A DNA stretch of 64,000 bases from Marinobacter halotolerans (GTDB taxonomy: Bacteria; Pseudomonadota; Gammaproteobacteria; Pseudomonadales; Oleiphilaceae), in contig NZ_VMHP01000002.1 of the NCBI RefSeq assembly GCF_008795985.1, forward strand, positions 434,001 to 498,000, given 5' to 3'. Of the stretch, positions 9,664 through 19,178 are shown piece by piece. The translations under genes and the position numbers were made by a program. The notes under the pieces were generated by a model. The model saw only the letters and a list, made by a program, of their open reading frames with translations, was not told the origin of the DNA and did no database searches. The number at the start of each line of letters is the position of its first letter. The first letter of the stretch is position 1.

Positions 9664-10056
9664 ATGACTGAAATTCTGATTTCACAGGCTCCCTGGCTGC
9701 TGACCGCTGCCATTCTCTGCCTGATGTTTGCCCAGGCCGTGTTCGCCCGCCGACAGATTGGCAAGCTGCGCGCGGAGATGAAACAGCGGTGTGAAGACCT
9801 GGGGCGCGAGCTCCACGCAACGGCCAGCGGCAGTATGGGCATTGGCCAGCGGGTGGTTGGCTGCGAACGCCAGTTGCACGAACTGCGCGGTACACTGGAC
9901 GAAATGCGCCAGAATGACCCCCTGCGGATTTCCTATGATGAAGCTTCCCGCCTGGTGGACCTGGGTGCGGATATCGACGATCTGATGAACACCTGTGGTA
10001 TTTCCCGACCGGAAGCGGAACTTGTGTCGGCCCTGCGCAAACGTCAGGTCGCCTGA
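9664..10056 (+). CDS. DUF2802 membrane-anchored protein of the chemotaxis/flagellar cluster
   Basis: 130 residues from the ATG at 9664, which has GAGGA at 9651-9655 eight nt upstream; an upstream in-frame start at 9625 lacks such a site. One N-terminal membrane segment (WLLTAAILCLMFAQAVFA, about 11-28) is followed by a charged, probably coiled-coil stretch (about 32-85). The end is a small helical motif, SYDEASRLVDLGADIDDLMNTCGISRPEAELVSAL, that resembles a DNA-binding-like helix-turn-helix of the DUF2802 family. The function is unknown. The gene regularly follows cheW in related genomes, which suggests a role near the polar array or flagellum. Confidence 0.75.
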   Translation: MTEILISQAPWLLTAAILCLMFAQAVFARRQIGKLRAEMKQRCEDLGRELHATASGSMGIGQRVVGCERQLHELRGTLDEMRQNDPLRISYDEASRLVDLGADIDDLMNTCGISRPEAELVSALRKRQVA

Positions 10057-10079
10057 TGTCCGGAGAGTAGACCTGCTTC

Positions 10080-10409
10080 CTACTTGTTATCGGGTTTGCG
10101 ATGGGTTTTGCGGTGGAGGGAGCGGCCCGCGTCCTCGGGTGTCCGCCCCTCCAGATTGAAGGCAAAGGCCAGAATCTCTGCAATCACCCGGTACAGGGTT
10201 TCCGGAATTTCCTCATTCAGGTCCAGCCGGGCCAGAATGCCGGCCAGCTCGGCGTTTTCATACAGTGGCACGCCGTGTTCACGGGCAATCCGGATGATTT
10301 CTTCCGCCAGTTCGTGAGTCCCCGTGGCGGCAATGGTGGGCGCCCGTTCACCGTCGTATTTCAGCGCGACTGCCGCCGGAGATGGCGGTCTCTGGTTGCT
10401 GCCTGTCAT
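10080..10409 (-). CDS. FlhB C-terminal-domain-like protein
   Basis: 109 residues. From residue 13 it aligns with the part of FlhB/YscU that follows the self-cleavage site: VALKYDGERAPTIAATG, then ELAEEIIRIAREHGVPLYENAELAGILARLDLNEEIP. The export-gate membrane helices and the NPTH cleavage motif are absent, so the protein resembles the free cleaved fragment. In flagellar export this fragment meets FliK to switch secretion from hook to filament substrates. The start overlaps the FliK-like stop (ATGA), so both are probably made together. Stand-alone FlhB-C homologues are known in other bacteria; the precise job here is not established. Confidence 0.85.
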   Translation of the reverse strand: MTGSNQRPPSPAAVALKYDGERAPTIAATGTHELAEEIIRIAREHGVPLYENAELAGILARLDLNEEIPETLYRVIAEILAFAFNLEGRTPEDAGRSLHRKTHRKPDNK

Positions 10410-11851
10410 GCTCGTGTGTCCACCAGCCGGTGTTCAAGTTGTGTGGTTGCGCCTTTGGGGATGCCTCTGCGGCACTCAAGGTCCACAACCTCCAGCCCAA
10501 GGTCGGTCAGGCTCTTTCGCAGTTCCGGCAACAGGTCGGTGGCCTGCTGAAGAGTGGCCTGCCTTTCCGCCCAGACCTGCGCCGATACCTGACCGAATCC
10601 CAAAGCTACATCGAAATGCAGGGGGCCGGCGTCGTCAAGGTTCATTGCCAGTGACAGTTTCCATTCGGTTTTCTGCCCGCGGGCCCGTTTGTTGGATTCG
10701 TTCTCGCCGGTTTTTTCCTCGAGCCGCAGCTGCATCACCCTGGGCTCGTTGTTCTGGTTCAGCCACGGTAAGTCCACCACCAAGGTGTTGTTCGGCGCTG
10801 GCGCATCGGCGGCGGTTCGGGTGGATAACACCTGGCTGTGGAGTTGATTCACCGTGATCCGGTTCAGTACCCCGGCGAGCAGTCGCAGCATCTGACCAAC
10901 GCCCGTGGGTTCAGCGGAAAACTGCGGCGCCTGGGCGGCAGCCGGATTCGGGAATTGTAGCGGCGACTGGATCAGCTCTGGCGTTGGAATAGGTGTCAGC
11001 CGATTGAAGCTATTGAGGTTCTGCCCCTGCTGCTGAAGCAGGCGGTCGATAATTCTGCCGATGGCCAGTTTCAGATCTGCCGGCGGTGCTTCTGCGCTTC
11101 TGGCGGTGCGGGACTCCGCAAACAGGCCGCTTTGCTCGACCCATTGCCGAATCTGGTTGGCCACCACCGACTCCGGTGCCCGTGTATAGGTGGCCTGCGG
11201 CGTGCCCATTGGCGTCAGCGGTGGTTGAGTGGGTGTCCGGCCATCGGAGGGAGTCGCTGCCGCCAGGGACTGGCGGGAGGGAAGCAGCGATGCAAGCTGG
11301 TCGATGGCCTGCCTGACGCTCGGCGGCAAAGGCTGACTGGCTCCGGCCAGCGGCAGTGCCGCCGGACGGGCGGCGGCCGTGTCGGTTTTCACGCCGGTGG
11401 TCAGGCTTGCAAGTACCTTGGCCAGGCCCGCATCCAGGGATTGTTGCCAGGGCAGGCGCTGGGCCAGTGCCCGGGCGACGCTGGATTCGGCTGTGGGGGC
11501 CAGCTTTCCCATCAGCTGCAGCTCGTTGCCGGCGCGCATCACCTTGACCCAGTCACCTGTCTGCAGCGGCGTTTTACCGATGCTGGCATCGACTGCCAGG
11601 TTCTGGCCACGGATATCCAGCAATAGGCGGCTGGCGCCGGAGGACTGCTGACTTACAATTTCCGCGACCCGGGCCAGCACGGTCTCCCGGTTGGCGATCT
11701 TGAGATGTGCAAGCTGGGCTTTCGCCGAAGTTGCGGTGCTGGCATCCGTTGCCTGGGTGCCGCCCGCGGCGGGGCCAGCGGGTTTCGGAACCCCGTCAGG
11801 ATTGGGTGGTGTTGGCGGGCTGGCGTTCGGTACTTTCATGGTGTCTGACAT
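10406..11851 (-). CDS. FliK-like flagellar hook-length control family protein
   Basis: 481 residues. The N-terminal two thirds are rich in Pro, Ala, Gln, Thr and Ser, as in FliK rulers. The C-terminal third (about 370-475) fits the Flg_hook domain: LPWLNQNNEPRVMQLRLEE, LSLAMNLDDAGPLHFDVALG, VSAQVWAERQATLQQATDLLPELRKSLTDLGLEV. The family measures hook length and triggers the FlhB switch. The gene stands apart from the hook cluster and is coupled to an FlhB-C-like gene by a 4-nt overlap, so it may be a second copy rather than the main FliK. Its divergent neighbour is ccmA, 109 nt away. Confidence 0.8.
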   Translation of the reverse strand: MSDTMKVPNASPPTPPNPDGVPKPAGPAAGGTQATDASTATSAKAQLAHLKIANRETVLARVAEIVSQQSSGASRLLLDIRGQNLAVDASIGKTPLQTGDWVKVMRAGNELQLMGKLAPTAESSVARALAQRLPWQQSLDAGLAKVLASLTTGVKTDTAAARPAALPLAGASQPLPPSVRQAIDQLASLLPSRQSLAAATPSDGRTPTQPPLTPMGTPQATYTRAPESVVANQIRQWVEQSGLFAESRTARSAEAPPADLKLAIGRIIDRLLQQQGQNLNSFNRLTPIPTPELIQSPLQFPNPAAAQAPQFSAEPTGVGQMLRLLAGVLNRITVNQLHSQVLSTRTAADAPAPNNTLVVDLPWLNQNNEPRVMQLRLEEKTGENESNKRARGQKTEWKLSLAMNLDDAGPLHFDVALGFGQVSAQVWAERQATLQQATDLLPELRKSLTDLGLEVVDLECRRGIPKGATTQLEHRLVDTRA

Positions 11852-11898
11852 GGTCTCTGAATTGAGGCCTGATTAAAGTATTCCTCGGGCGCTTTCGT

Positions 11899-11904
11899 TA
11901 TAAT
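11899..11904 (+). promoter_or_regulatory. Possible -10 element for the ccm operon
   Basis: A perfect TATAAT lies 57 nt before the ccmA start in the divergent gap between the FliK-like gene and ccmA. No good -35 hexamer is found at 16-18 nt, so the assignment is weak. Confidence 0.3.
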
Positions 11905-11960
11905 ACCGCCCGCCGGCAGCAACTGCTTTGCCAGCTCAATGAATCAGTTCCGGGGCCCTA

Positions 11961-12596
11961 ATGTCCGAGCCACTACTACAGGCTGTCGATCTACACTGTG
12001 AGCGGGACGATCGCACCCTTTTCCGGGATCTGTCTTTCTCCATACTGCCCGCTACCCTGACCCGTGTCGAGGGGCCTAACGGTTCCGGCAAGACCACGCT
12101 GCTCAGGGTGCTGGCCGGCCTTAATGACAATGCGGACGGGCAGATTCTCTGGCGTGGCCAAAACCGTCGTATCAATCGCGAATCCTTCCTGCGTAATACT
12201 CTTTACATCGGTCACCGCCCCGGCATCAAGCCCTTGCTGTCGCCCCTGGAGAATCTTGAAGCCTTGACCGCCGGCCGCAAACCCCGCTCCCGGTGTGATC
12301 TGTTGCAGGCGTTACGGGGTACTGGCCTGTCGGGCTTCGAGACGGTTCCTTGTCGCAGGCTGTCGGCTGGACAGCAGCGCCGGGTGGCATTGGCCAGATT
12401 GCTGATTGCCGATGAACCCTTGTGGATTCTCGATGAGATCTTTACCGCCATTGATGCCCAGGGTGTGGAAGCCCTCGAAGGGTTGCTGGTTCAGCGGGTC
12501 AGGGAAGGGGGCAGTATTATTGTCACGACTCACCACGATCTGCAGGTGCCGGGTATGCAGCGGATCACGTTGGGGGAGGGCCCGGATGAGTTCTGA
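11961..12596 (+). CDS. ccmA: Heme exporter ATP-binding subunit CcmA
   Basis: 211-residue ABC ATPase. Walker A GPNGSGKTTLLRVLAGL (about 35-51), signature LSAGQQRRVALARL (about 134-147) and Walker B WILDEIFTAID (about 155-165) with the switch His in TTHHD. With CcmB and CcmC it forms the CcmABCD complex that releases holo-CcmE for cytochrome c maturation. It is the first gene of an unbroken ccmA-I operon; ccmB begins 11 nt before its stop. Confidence 0.95.
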   Translation: MSEPLLQAVDLHCERDDRTLFRDLSFSILPATLTRVEGPNGSGKTTLLRVLAGLNDNADGQILWRGQNRRINRESFLRNTLYIGHRPGIKPLLSPLENLEALTAGRKPRSRCDLLQALRGTGLSGFETVPCRRLSAGQQRRVALARLLIADEPLWILDEIFTAIDAQGVEALEGLLVQRVREGGSIIVTTHHDLQVPGMQRITLGEGPDEF

Positions 12597-13284
12597 AATC
12601 TCGGCCGGAGTGCCAGCGGCCATGAAAGCGGTGATATTGGGTGATCTCCGGGCCTGGTTCCGCCAGCCCCAGGACCTGTTGAATCCGCTCCTGTTTTTCG
12701 TGCTGGTGGTGATGCTGTTTCCCCTGGGGGTAAGCCCGGAAATCGGCTTTCTGCAACAGGCCGGTGCCGGTATCCTGTGGGTGGCTGCTCTTCTATCGGT
12801 GCTGCTGTCGCTGGATCATCTTTTCCGTCATGATTTTGACAATGGCACACTGGAGCAACTGGTCCTCCAGCCCCAGCCTCTGTTCCTGCTGGTACTGGCG
12901 AAGTCGCTGGCGCACTGGCTGTTAACTGGCCTGCCGCTGGTGCTGCTGACGCCGCTGTTGGCGGTGATGGTGCATCTGGACGGGAACTCCATTGCCATTC
13001 TCTGTCTAACGCTGCTGATCGGAACACCGGTGTTAAGCCTGATTGGCGCCATTGGCGCGGCCCTGACCCTGGGGCTGAGGTCCGCTGGAGTGCTCTTGTC
13101 GCTGATGATCATTCCGCTGTACATTCCGGTGCTGATTTTCGGCACGGGTACGGTGATGGCTGCCTCCGAAGGCGCGCCAGTCAGCGGGCAACTGGCATTG
13201 ATGGGCGCGTTTCTGGTGCTGGCACTGACCCTGGCACCCTTTGCGGCCGCGGCAGCGCTGCGAATCAGCCTGTCTAACGGATAA
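12586..13284 (+). CDS. ccmB: Heme exporter membrane subunit CcmB
   Basis: 232 residues from the ATG at 12586, which follows GGGGGAGGG at 12571-12579 and overlaps ccmA. About six hydrophobic segments are visible, for example [40 protein letters not shown] and [17 protein letters not shown]. The [14 protein letters not shown] segment is typical of CcmB. It is the permease partner of CcmA. The open frame extends farther upstream inside ccmA, but that part has no supporting start signal. Confidence 0.93.
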   Translation: MSSEISAGVPAAMKAVILGDLRAWFRQPQDLLNPLLFFVLVVMLFPLGVSPEIGFLQQAGAGILWVAALLSVLLSLDHLFRHDFDNGTLEQLVLQPQPLFLLVLAKSLAHWLLTGLPLVLLTPLLAVMVHLDGNSIAILCLTLLIGTPVLSLIGAIGAALTLGLRSAGVLLSLMIIPLYIPVLIFGTGTVMAASEGAPVSGQLALMGAFLVLALTLAPFAAAAALRISLSNG

Positions 13285-13316
13285 CCGAAAGACGCAACGA
13301 GGAAGGTGAACACCGA

Positions 13317-14063
13317 ATGTGGCAAATTTTTCACAAGCTGGGGTCTCCCAAGTGGTTCTATGACATCGCGTCCCGGCTGATGCCATGGCTGCTGTGGGCT
13401 GGCGCAGCGCTGTTTCTGGCGGGAATAGTCTGGGGGCTGGCGTTCGCGCCACAGGATTACCTGCAGGGCAACAGCTACCGGATCATCTTCATTCATGTGC
13501 CCACCGCCTTTCTGGCGCAGTCTGTTTACCTCATGATGGCAGCGGCGGCCGTGGTAACCCTGGTGTGGCGTATGAAACTTGCCGATGTGTTCGTGAAGTC
13601 CGCGGCCCCGGTTGGCGCCGTGCTTACGTTTCTGGCGCTGTTTACCGGAGCGGTTTGGGGCAAGCCGACCTGGGGAACCTGGTGGATATGGGACGCCCGG
13701 CTTACTTCCATGCTGATACTGCTCTTCCTGTACTTCGGCGCCATTGCCCTGGGCAATGCCATCTCCGATGAGAAGTCCTCCGCCAAAGCGGTGGCCGTGC
13801 TGGTGCTGGTTGGCGTGGTGAATATCCCTATTATCAAATACTCGGTGGAGTGGTGGAATACGCTGCACCAGCCCGCCACCTTCAAGCTTACGGAAAAGCC
13901 GACCATGCCCGCGGAAATGTGGGTGCCGCTGTTGATGGCGGTTCTGGGGCTGTATCTTCTGTTTGGCTGGCTGGCCTGCCTGAGGATGCAGACGGAAATT
14001 CTCGTGCGAGAGGGGCGCACCCGCTGGGTCAGGAATCTGGTGCAACCCGGGGGTAACGCCTGA
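13317..14063 (+). CDS. ccmC: Heme handling membrane protein CcmC
   Basis: 248 residues, six membrane spans. The WWD-type signature [20 protein letters not shown] (about 118-137) and flanking His residues (HVPTAF near 61; the His in [11 protein letters not shown] near 183) are those used by CcmC to hold heme before it is passed to CcmE. It starts 32 nt after ccmB, with GAGGAAGG upstream, and its stop overlaps the ccmD start (TGATG). Confidence 0.95.
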   Translation: MWQIFHKLGSPKWFYDIASRLMPWLLWAGAALFLAGIVWGLAFAPQDYLQGNSYRIIFIHVPTAFLAQSVYLMMAAAAVVTLVWRMKLADVFVKSAAPVGAVLTFLALFTGAVWGKPTWGTWWIWDARLTSMLILLFLYFGAIALGNAISDEKSSAKAVAVLVLVGVVNIPIIKYSVEWWNTLHQPATFKLTEKPTMPAEMWVPLLMAVLGLYLLFGWLACLRMQTEILVREGRTRWVRNLVQPGGNA

Positions 14064-14338
14064 TGGCCTTCGATTCTTTTGAGGCATTTATTGCGATGGA
14101 AGGTCACGGGCCCTACGTCTGGGCCTGTTACCTCGTCTTTTTCGCGCTTTCGCTCGTATTCATTGCCTGGTCGAAAAGACAGCGCAGGGTAGCCCTAGAG
14201 GGTCTGGCGCGGCGCCAGACCACGGCCACTAAAACAGCGCCCGGTTCTGCCGGCGCTGATTTTGCGCGGGTGGGTTCCCCGGGCAATACGGAAAACCTTC
14301 AAACGACTGATGGTAGGCAAAATGCATCCGATTCGTAA
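14063..14338 (+). CDS. ccmD: Heme exporter protein CcmD
   Basis: 91 residues. One membrane helix ([19 protein letters not shown], about 18-36) preceded by the short MEGHGPYVW motif common in CcmD, then a basic stretch SKRQRR. The tail after residue 45 is polar and not conserved; it is longer than the usual 60-70 residues. CcmD helps release holo-CcmE from the CcmABC complex. ccmE starts inside its last 17 nt. Confidence 0.9.
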   Translation: MAFDSFEAFIAMEGHGPYVWACYLVFFALSLVFIAWSKRQRRVALEGLARRQTTATKTAPGSAGADFARVGSPGNTENLQTTDGRQNASDS

Positions 14339-14798
14339 AAAGCGGCTGATGATTGTTCTGTTTCTGGTGGCGGGTGTATCCATCGCCGTGGCACTGACCA
14401 CCTACGCTCTGCGACAGAATATCAACCTGTTCTATGATCCCAGCCAGATTGCCGCGGGCGAGGCACCGGTGGATGTTCGCATCCGGGCGGGGGGAATGGT
14501 TAAGGAGAACTCTGTGGTCAGGGACCCCGAGAGCCTGAAAGTCGTCTTCAGCGTGACTGATTTCACCTCGTCAGTGGCGATGGAGTACACCGGCATTCTG
14601 CCAGACCTGTTTGCCGAGGGGCAGGGCGTTGTCGCCATGGGCCGCCTGAATGAAAAGGGCCTGTTTGTGGCTGATCAGGTTCTGGCCAAGCACGATGAGA
14701 ATTACATGCCCCCGGAAGTAAACGACGCCCTGGAAAAAGCGGCTGGCAAACGCGCCAGTGCAAACGCCGGACAGACTGAAACTTCCACCGGTTACTGA
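14322..14798 (+). CDS. ccmE: Periplasmic heme chaperone CcmE
   Basis: 158 residues from ATG 14322; an alternative ATG at 14310 would add four residues. A basic N-terminus (MHPIRKKRL) leads into one membrane anchor ([21 protein letters not shown]). The periplasmic OB-fold follows, with the heme-binding His and nearby Tyr in the segment [11 protein letters not shown] (His about 125), the CcmE signature. It carries covalently bound heme to CcmF for attachment to apocytochrome c. The start overlaps the end of ccmD. Confidence 0.95.
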   Translation: MHPIRKKRLMIVLFLVAGVSIAVALTTYALRQNINLFYDPSQIAAGEAPVDVRIRAGGMVKENSVVRDPESLKVVFSVTDFTSSVAMEYTGILPDLFAEGQGVVAMGRLNEKGLFVADQVLAKHDENYMPPEVNDALEKAAGKRASANAGQTETSTGY

Positions 14799-14830
14799 TA
14801 CGGCCGACCACAGATTTCTGGAGTAAGTTG

Positions 14831-16843
14831 ATGTATCCCGAACTAGGACATATGGCACTGATATTGGCGCTTCTGCTGGCAGCCCTGCTTGCGGTGGTGC
14901 CACTGGTAGGTTCGGTCACCGGCCGGGAGCAGTTGCAGGCGTTTGCCCGGCCACTGTCAACGGGCGTATTCGTGTTTGTGGGACTGGCCTTCGGGTTGTT
15001 GACTTACGCCTTCATGACCGACGATTTCTCGGTGGCCTATGTGGCCAATAACAGCAATAGCCTGTTGCCCTGGTACTACAAATTCAGCGCTGTTTGGGGC
15101 GGCCATGAAGGGTCTTTGCTGCTGTGGATACTGATGCTTGCCGGCTGGACTCTTGCCGTTGCGGTTTTCAGCCGTCGGCTGCCTCCGGTGATGGTGGCGC
15201 AGGTGCTGTCGATCATGGGGATGATCACGATCGGTTTTCTGCTGTTCACCATTCTGACCTCCAATCCTTTCGACCGGATACTGCCCAATGTTCCCGCAGA
15301 CGGTGCTGATCTTAACCCGCTGTTGCAGGATTTCGGGCTGATTATTCATCCGCCCATGCTCTACATGGGTTATGTCGGATTTTCTGTTGCCTTCGCCTTT
15401 GCCATTGCGGCGCTGATTAATGGCCGGCTGGACGCTGCCTGGGCTCGTTGGTCCCGCCCCTGGACCACGGTGGCCTGGTCATTTCTGTCCCTGGGAATCG
15501 CGCTCGGCAGCTGGTGGGCCTACTACGAGCTGGGCTGGGGCGGCTGGTGGTTCTGGGACCCGGTGGAGAACGCTTCCCTGTTGCCCTGGCTTTCGGGCAC
15601 GGCGCTGATTCACAGCCTGGCGGTGACGGAAAAACGCGGCGTATTCAAAAGCTGGACCGTGTTGCTGGCCATAGTTACCTTTGCGCTGAGCCTGTTGGGC
15701 ACTTTCCTGGTCCGCTCTGGGGTGCTTACTTCTGTGCATTCCTTTGCATCGGACCCGGAGCGTGGCGTGTTCCTGCTGGCGTTGCTGGGCATCACTATCG
15801 TGTCGAGCCTTACTCTTTACGCTTTCCGTGCACCGGTGGTGCATGTCCGGGCTCGCTACGCTGGGCTTTCCAGAGAGGTCTTCCTGCTTCTGAACAATGT
15901 GTTGCTGGTGGCAGCCACGCTGCTGGTGCTGCTTGGCACACTTTACCCGCTGGTGCTTGATTACCTGGACATGGGTCGCGTATCGATTGGCGAGCCCTTC
16001 TTCAGCCTGACCTTCAGCCCGCTGGCCATTGCCGCCGGTCTGATGATGGGCGCCGGTATTTTCTCCCGCTGGAAGAAAACCGATGGCGGTTGGCTCGGAC
16101 GCAAGCTGCTCTGGCCGCTGGCGGTCAGCATGCTGATTACCGCGATGGTGCTGGTGGGTTACGGTGAGTTTCGACCCTGGGCCTTTGCCGGTATCTTTGC
16201 GGCTTCCTGGGTGGCGGTGGCAACCTTTTGGGACCTGTGGGATAAATCCGCGTCCCGTAAGGGCCGGCTGCACGGGCTTACCCGTCAGTCCCGCAGTTAT
16301 TACGGCATGGTGTTGGGTCATCTGGGTATGGCGATCGTCATGGCCGGCGCGACCGTTGCGTCCAACTACGGCATTGAGCGGGATGTAAGGATGTCCCCCG
16401 GTGATGAGACCAGCCTGGGGGACTACCGGGTGGCCTTTACGGAAACGGGCAACCGTCGAGGGGCTAATTTCACGGCCGAATATGGTCGTTTTGAAATCCG
16501 CGACAGCAACGGTGAACTGGTGTCCGTCCAGCTGCCGGAAAAGCGTCAGTATCTGGTCCAGCGAAGCGTCATGACCGAAGCCGGCATCGACGCCGGCCTG
16601 TTCCGGGATATCTTTATTGCCGTGGGCGAGCAGGTGGCTGATGATGCCTGGGCCATCCGGCTGCAGTACAAACCGCTGGTGCGCTGGCTCTGGCTTGGCG
16701 CCATATTCATGGCGGTGGGCGGTTTCCTGGCCATTTCCGATCGTCGCTACCGGGTGAGCGACAAGTCCCGGGCCCCGGCAGCCAGCCAGGCATCCGTCGA
16801 GCCGTCCACCACGTCCGGAAAAGCGGCTGGAGCCACTTCATGA
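14831..16843 (+). CDS. ccmF: Cytochrome c heme lyase subunit CcmF
   Basis: 670 residues, many membrane segments. The WWD domain GWGGWWFWDPVENASLLPWL (about 236-255) and several conserved His residues are visible. CcmF, with CcmH/CcmI, ligates heme to the CXXCH motif of apocytochromes. I start at ATG 14831; a TTG directly before it would add one residue. The 3' end overlaps ccmG by 4 nt. Confidence 0.96.
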   Translation: MYPELGHMALILALLLAALLAVVPLVGSVTGREQLQAFARPLSTGVFVFVGLAFGLLTYAFMTDDFSVAYVANNSNSLLPWYYKFSAVWGGHEGSLLLWILMLAGWTLAVAVFSRRLPPVMVAQVLSIMGMITIGFLLFTILTSNPFDRILPNVPADGADLNPLLQDFGLIIHPPMLYMGYVGFSVAFAFAIAALINGRLDAAWARWSRPWTTVAWSFLSLGIALGSWWAYYELGWGGWWFWDPVENASLLPWLSGTALIHSLAVTEKRGVFKSWTVLLAIVTFALSLLGTFLVRSGVLTSVHSFASDPERGVFLLALLGITIVSSLTLYAFRAPVVHVRARYAGLSREVFLLLNNVLLVAATLLVLLGTLYPLVLDYLDMGRVSIGEPFFSLTFSPLAIAAGLMMGAGIFSRWKKTDGGWLGRKLLWPLAVSMLITAMVLVGYGEFRPWAFAGIFAASWVAVATFWDLWDKSASRKGRLHGLTRQSRSYYGMVLGHLGMAIVMAGATVASNYGIERDVRMSPGDETSLGDYRVAFTETGNRRGANFTAEYGRFEIRDSNGELVSVQLPEKRQYLVQRSVMTEAGIDAGLFRDIFIAVGEQVADDAWAIRLQYKPLVRWLWLGAIFMAVGGFLAISDRRYRVSDKSRAPAASQASVEPSTTSGKAAGATS

Positions 16844-17379
16844 AACGGGTTCTGATGTTTCTGCCTGTCGTGCTTGTGGTGGTTCTGGGTGTTGTTCTGT
16901 TTGCCGGTATCGGCAAAGACCCCAATCGGCTGGAATCGGCCCTGCTTGGCAAGCCGGTTCCCCCGTTCAGCCTCGCCAGTCTTCGCGACGCCGATCAGAC
17001 CCTTGGGCCGGACGTTTTCCGTGGCCAGGTGTCACTGCTTAACGTCTGGGGCACCTGGTGCCCCGCCTGTCGGGACGAGCACGACGATCTGCTGTGGCTG
17101 GCCCGGCAAAAGGGCGTTCGCATTGTCGGCCTCAACTACAAGGACAACCGGGACGACGCGCTTAAATGGCTTAGCACCCTGGGTGATCCCTATGCGCTCA
17201 ATATCTTTGATCCCCGCGGCACTCTCGGGTTCGACCTGGGGGTGTATGGTGCGCCGGAAACCTACTTCATCGACCCCGAAGGCATTATCCGTTATCGCCA
17301 TGTTGGCGTGGTGAACCAGAAAGTCTGGGATGAGAAGTTCCAGCCATTGATGGAAGAATACGGGGAAAGCGGATCATGA
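16840..17379 (+). CDS. ccmG: Thiol-disulfide oxidoreductase CcmG/DsbE
   Basis: 179 residues. N-terminal membrane anchor (MFLPVVLVVVLGVVLFAGI), then a thioredoxin fold with the active site WGTWCPACRDEH (about residues 70-81) and a cis-Pro loop in YGAPETYFID. It keeps the heme-binding cysteines of apocytochrome c, or CcmH, reduced in the periplasm. ATGA overlaps on both sides link it to ccmF and ccmH. Confidence 0.95.
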   Translation: MKRVLMFLPVVLVVVLGVVLFAGIGKDPNRLESALLGKPVPPFSLASLRDADQTLGPDVFRGQVSLLNVWGTWCPACRDEHDDLLWLARQKGVRIVGLNYKDNRDDALKWLSTLGDPYALNIFDPRGTLGFDLGVYGAPETYFIDPEGIIRYRHVGVVNQKVWDEKFQPLMEEYGESGS

Positions 17380-17867
17380 TGCCGACGGTAAGAGCCTGCC
17401 TGATGATGGTTCTGGTGCTGTCGTCTGCGATGGCGGCGGCTCAGTCCCGGGATGTCTATCAGTTCGACACCGAAAGGATGGAGCAGCGTTTCCAGACCCT
17501 GACGGCCGAACTGCGTTGCCCCAAGTGCCAGAACCAGAACATCGCTGACTCCAACGCGCCGATTTCCGAAGACATGCGCAATGAGGTCTATCGGATGATG
17601 CGCAACGGTGCCAGCGACCGGGAAATTACCGAGGCGCTGGTTGCGCGTTTCGGCGAGTTCGTAAGATATAAGCCGGAAGTGAATCAACGCACCATCCTGC
17701 TCTGGGTCAGCCCAGCGTTGATGGTGACGATCGGTCTGCTGGTTGTGGTGTTCACGGTCAGGCGTTCCGGGCGCAAGACTGCCAACGACGACGTGCTGAC
17801 CGATGAAGAACGGGCCCGGGCTGCCAGATTACTGAATGACCGCGACGAAAACGGTTCCTCATCCTGA
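17376..17867 (+). CDS. ccmH: Cytochrome c biogenesis protein CcmH (CcmL type)
   Basis: 163 residues. Signal peptide (residues 1-23, ending around AMAAAQS), the redox motif LRCPKCQNQNIADSNA near 47-62, and a membrane helix after residue 105 (LLWVSPALMVTIGLLVVVF). It holds the apocytochrome CXXCH in reduced form for heme attachment. The short form without fused TPRs matches organisms that encode CcmI separately, as here. Confidence 0.94.
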   Translation: MMPTVRACLMMVLVLSSAMAAAQSRDVYQFDTERMEQRFQTLTAELRCPKCQNQNIADSNAPISEDMRNEVYRMMRNGASDREITEALVARFGEFVRYKPEVNQRTILLWVSPALMVTIGLLVVVFTVRRSGRKTANDDVLTDEERARAARLLNDRDENGSSS

Positions 17868-17892
17868 CGTTTAACCATTGACTGACTGATTT

Positions 17893-19173
17893 ATGACACA
17901 GACCTTTTGGCTAACCGCCAGCGTGCTCATCGTGCTGGCCCTCTGTTTTATTGTGGCCCCGCTGGTTTTTCACCGTTCCGGACGCCGTGCCGCTCTGGAC
18001 CTGAGAAACCAGAATCTGCTGGCTTACCGCAGCCGTCTTGACGAGCTTGACCGGGAACTGGAAGCAGGCGCGCTGGATCAGGAAAGTTACCAGCAGCTTC
18101 GGGACGAACTGGCCGCCAGCCTGCTGGACGATGTGCCTGACGCCGACCGTGGGGTTCTGGAGTCGCCGGCCATGATCAAGGGCGGAAGAAGTGCGCTGCT
18201 TGTTGTGCTTGGCTGCGTTATCGCCATTCCCGCAGCGTCGGTATTCTTTTATGAGCGCTGGGGCGCGATGGATCAGGTTGAGCAGTTTCTGGCGATGCAG
18301 GAAATGGCCACTATCGAGGGTGACCGGCGCAGCCAGATGCAGGGGCTGGCGCAGCAATTGCGGGAGAAGCTGGAGGCCAGTCCGGATAACGTCGAAGGAT
18401 GGGGAATGCTCGGCCGGACCTATATGAATCTCCAGCAGTACGAAGACGCGGCCTGGGCTTTTGAACAGCTGGCCGGCAACATCGACAATGATCCCCGGCG
18501 TAAAGCCACGGCCTGGGGGTTGTCGGCCCAGGCGCTCTTCTTCCTGAATGAGGGAGATCTGGCCGGTGGCGTGTCACAGGCGATTGAAAAGGCCCGGGCG
18601 CTGAATCCGGATGAAGTGAATTCACTGGGGCTGCTGGGGATTTCTGCGTTCAGCCAGCAGAATTTCGAGAAAGCCCTTCAGTACTGGGAGCGAATTGTGG
18701 AAGTGGCGCCTGACCACCCGCAGCTTGCGGCTATCAGGGACGGCATTGATCAGGCTTATCAGCGTCTTGGCAAGGAGCCACCGGCGGCATCCGGGGATGA
18801 CCCGGCAAGCTCGGCGGGCGTAACGGTCAGAGTGGAGCTTGATCCGGCGTTCGAGAATGCGGTTGCCGACGATACGCCACTGTTCCTGTTTGCCCGATCG
18901 GCAGACCAGGCCGGCGGGCCGCCTCTTGCGGTGGCGCGGCTGACCGCAGGGCAGTTGCCTGCAGTCGTTCGCCTCGACGACCGCAACGCCATGTCGCCTC
19001 AGGCCAGTATTTCAGGGGCTGAGGCGGTGCGGGTTCAGGCCCGGCTCTCGCCATCGGGCAATGCCATGCCCCGGCCCGGCGACTGGCAGGGGCAGGTGGC
19101 AGACCCGATTCCGGTGACGGCTAATGAATCCGCTCCGGTGACTCTGGTGATCGATACCCAGCTGACGAACTGA
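17893..19173 (+). CDS. ccmI: Apocytochrome c chaperone CcmI
   Basis: 426 residues. Two membrane segments (about 8-27 and 96-117) with a cytoplasmic helical loop between them (LRNQNLLAYRSRLDELDRELEAG), then a periplasmic TPR region from about 150 to 290 (GWGMLGRTYMNLQQYEDAAWAFEQL; NSLGLLGISAFSQQNFEKALQYWERI) and a C-terminal beta-rich domain. CcmI binds the C-terminal helix of apocytochromes and delivers them to CcmFH. Last gene of the ccm operon; it ends 5 nt from the convergent batD gene, with no visible terminator between. Confidence 0.92.
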   Translation: MTQTFWLTASVLIVLALCFIVAPLVFHRSGRRAALDLRNQNLLAYRSRLDELDRELEAGALDQESYQQLRDELAASLLDDVPDADRGVLESPAMIKGGRSALLVVLGCVIAIPAASVFFYERWGAMDQVEQFLAMQEMATIEGDRRSQMQGLAQQLREKLEASPDNVEGWGMLGRTYMNLQQYEDAAWAFEQLAGNIDNDPRRKATAWGLSAQALFFLNEGDLAGGVSQAIEKARALNPDEVNSLGLLGISAFSQQNFEKALQYWERIVEVAPDHPQLAAIRDGIDQAYQRLGKEPPAASGDDPASSAGVTVRVELDPAFENAVADDTPLFLFARSADQAGGPPLAVARLTAGQLPAVVRLDDRNAMSPQASISGAEAVRVQARLSPSGNAMPRPGDWQGQVADPIPVTANESAPVTLVIDTQLTN

Positions 19174-19178
19174 CCGGC

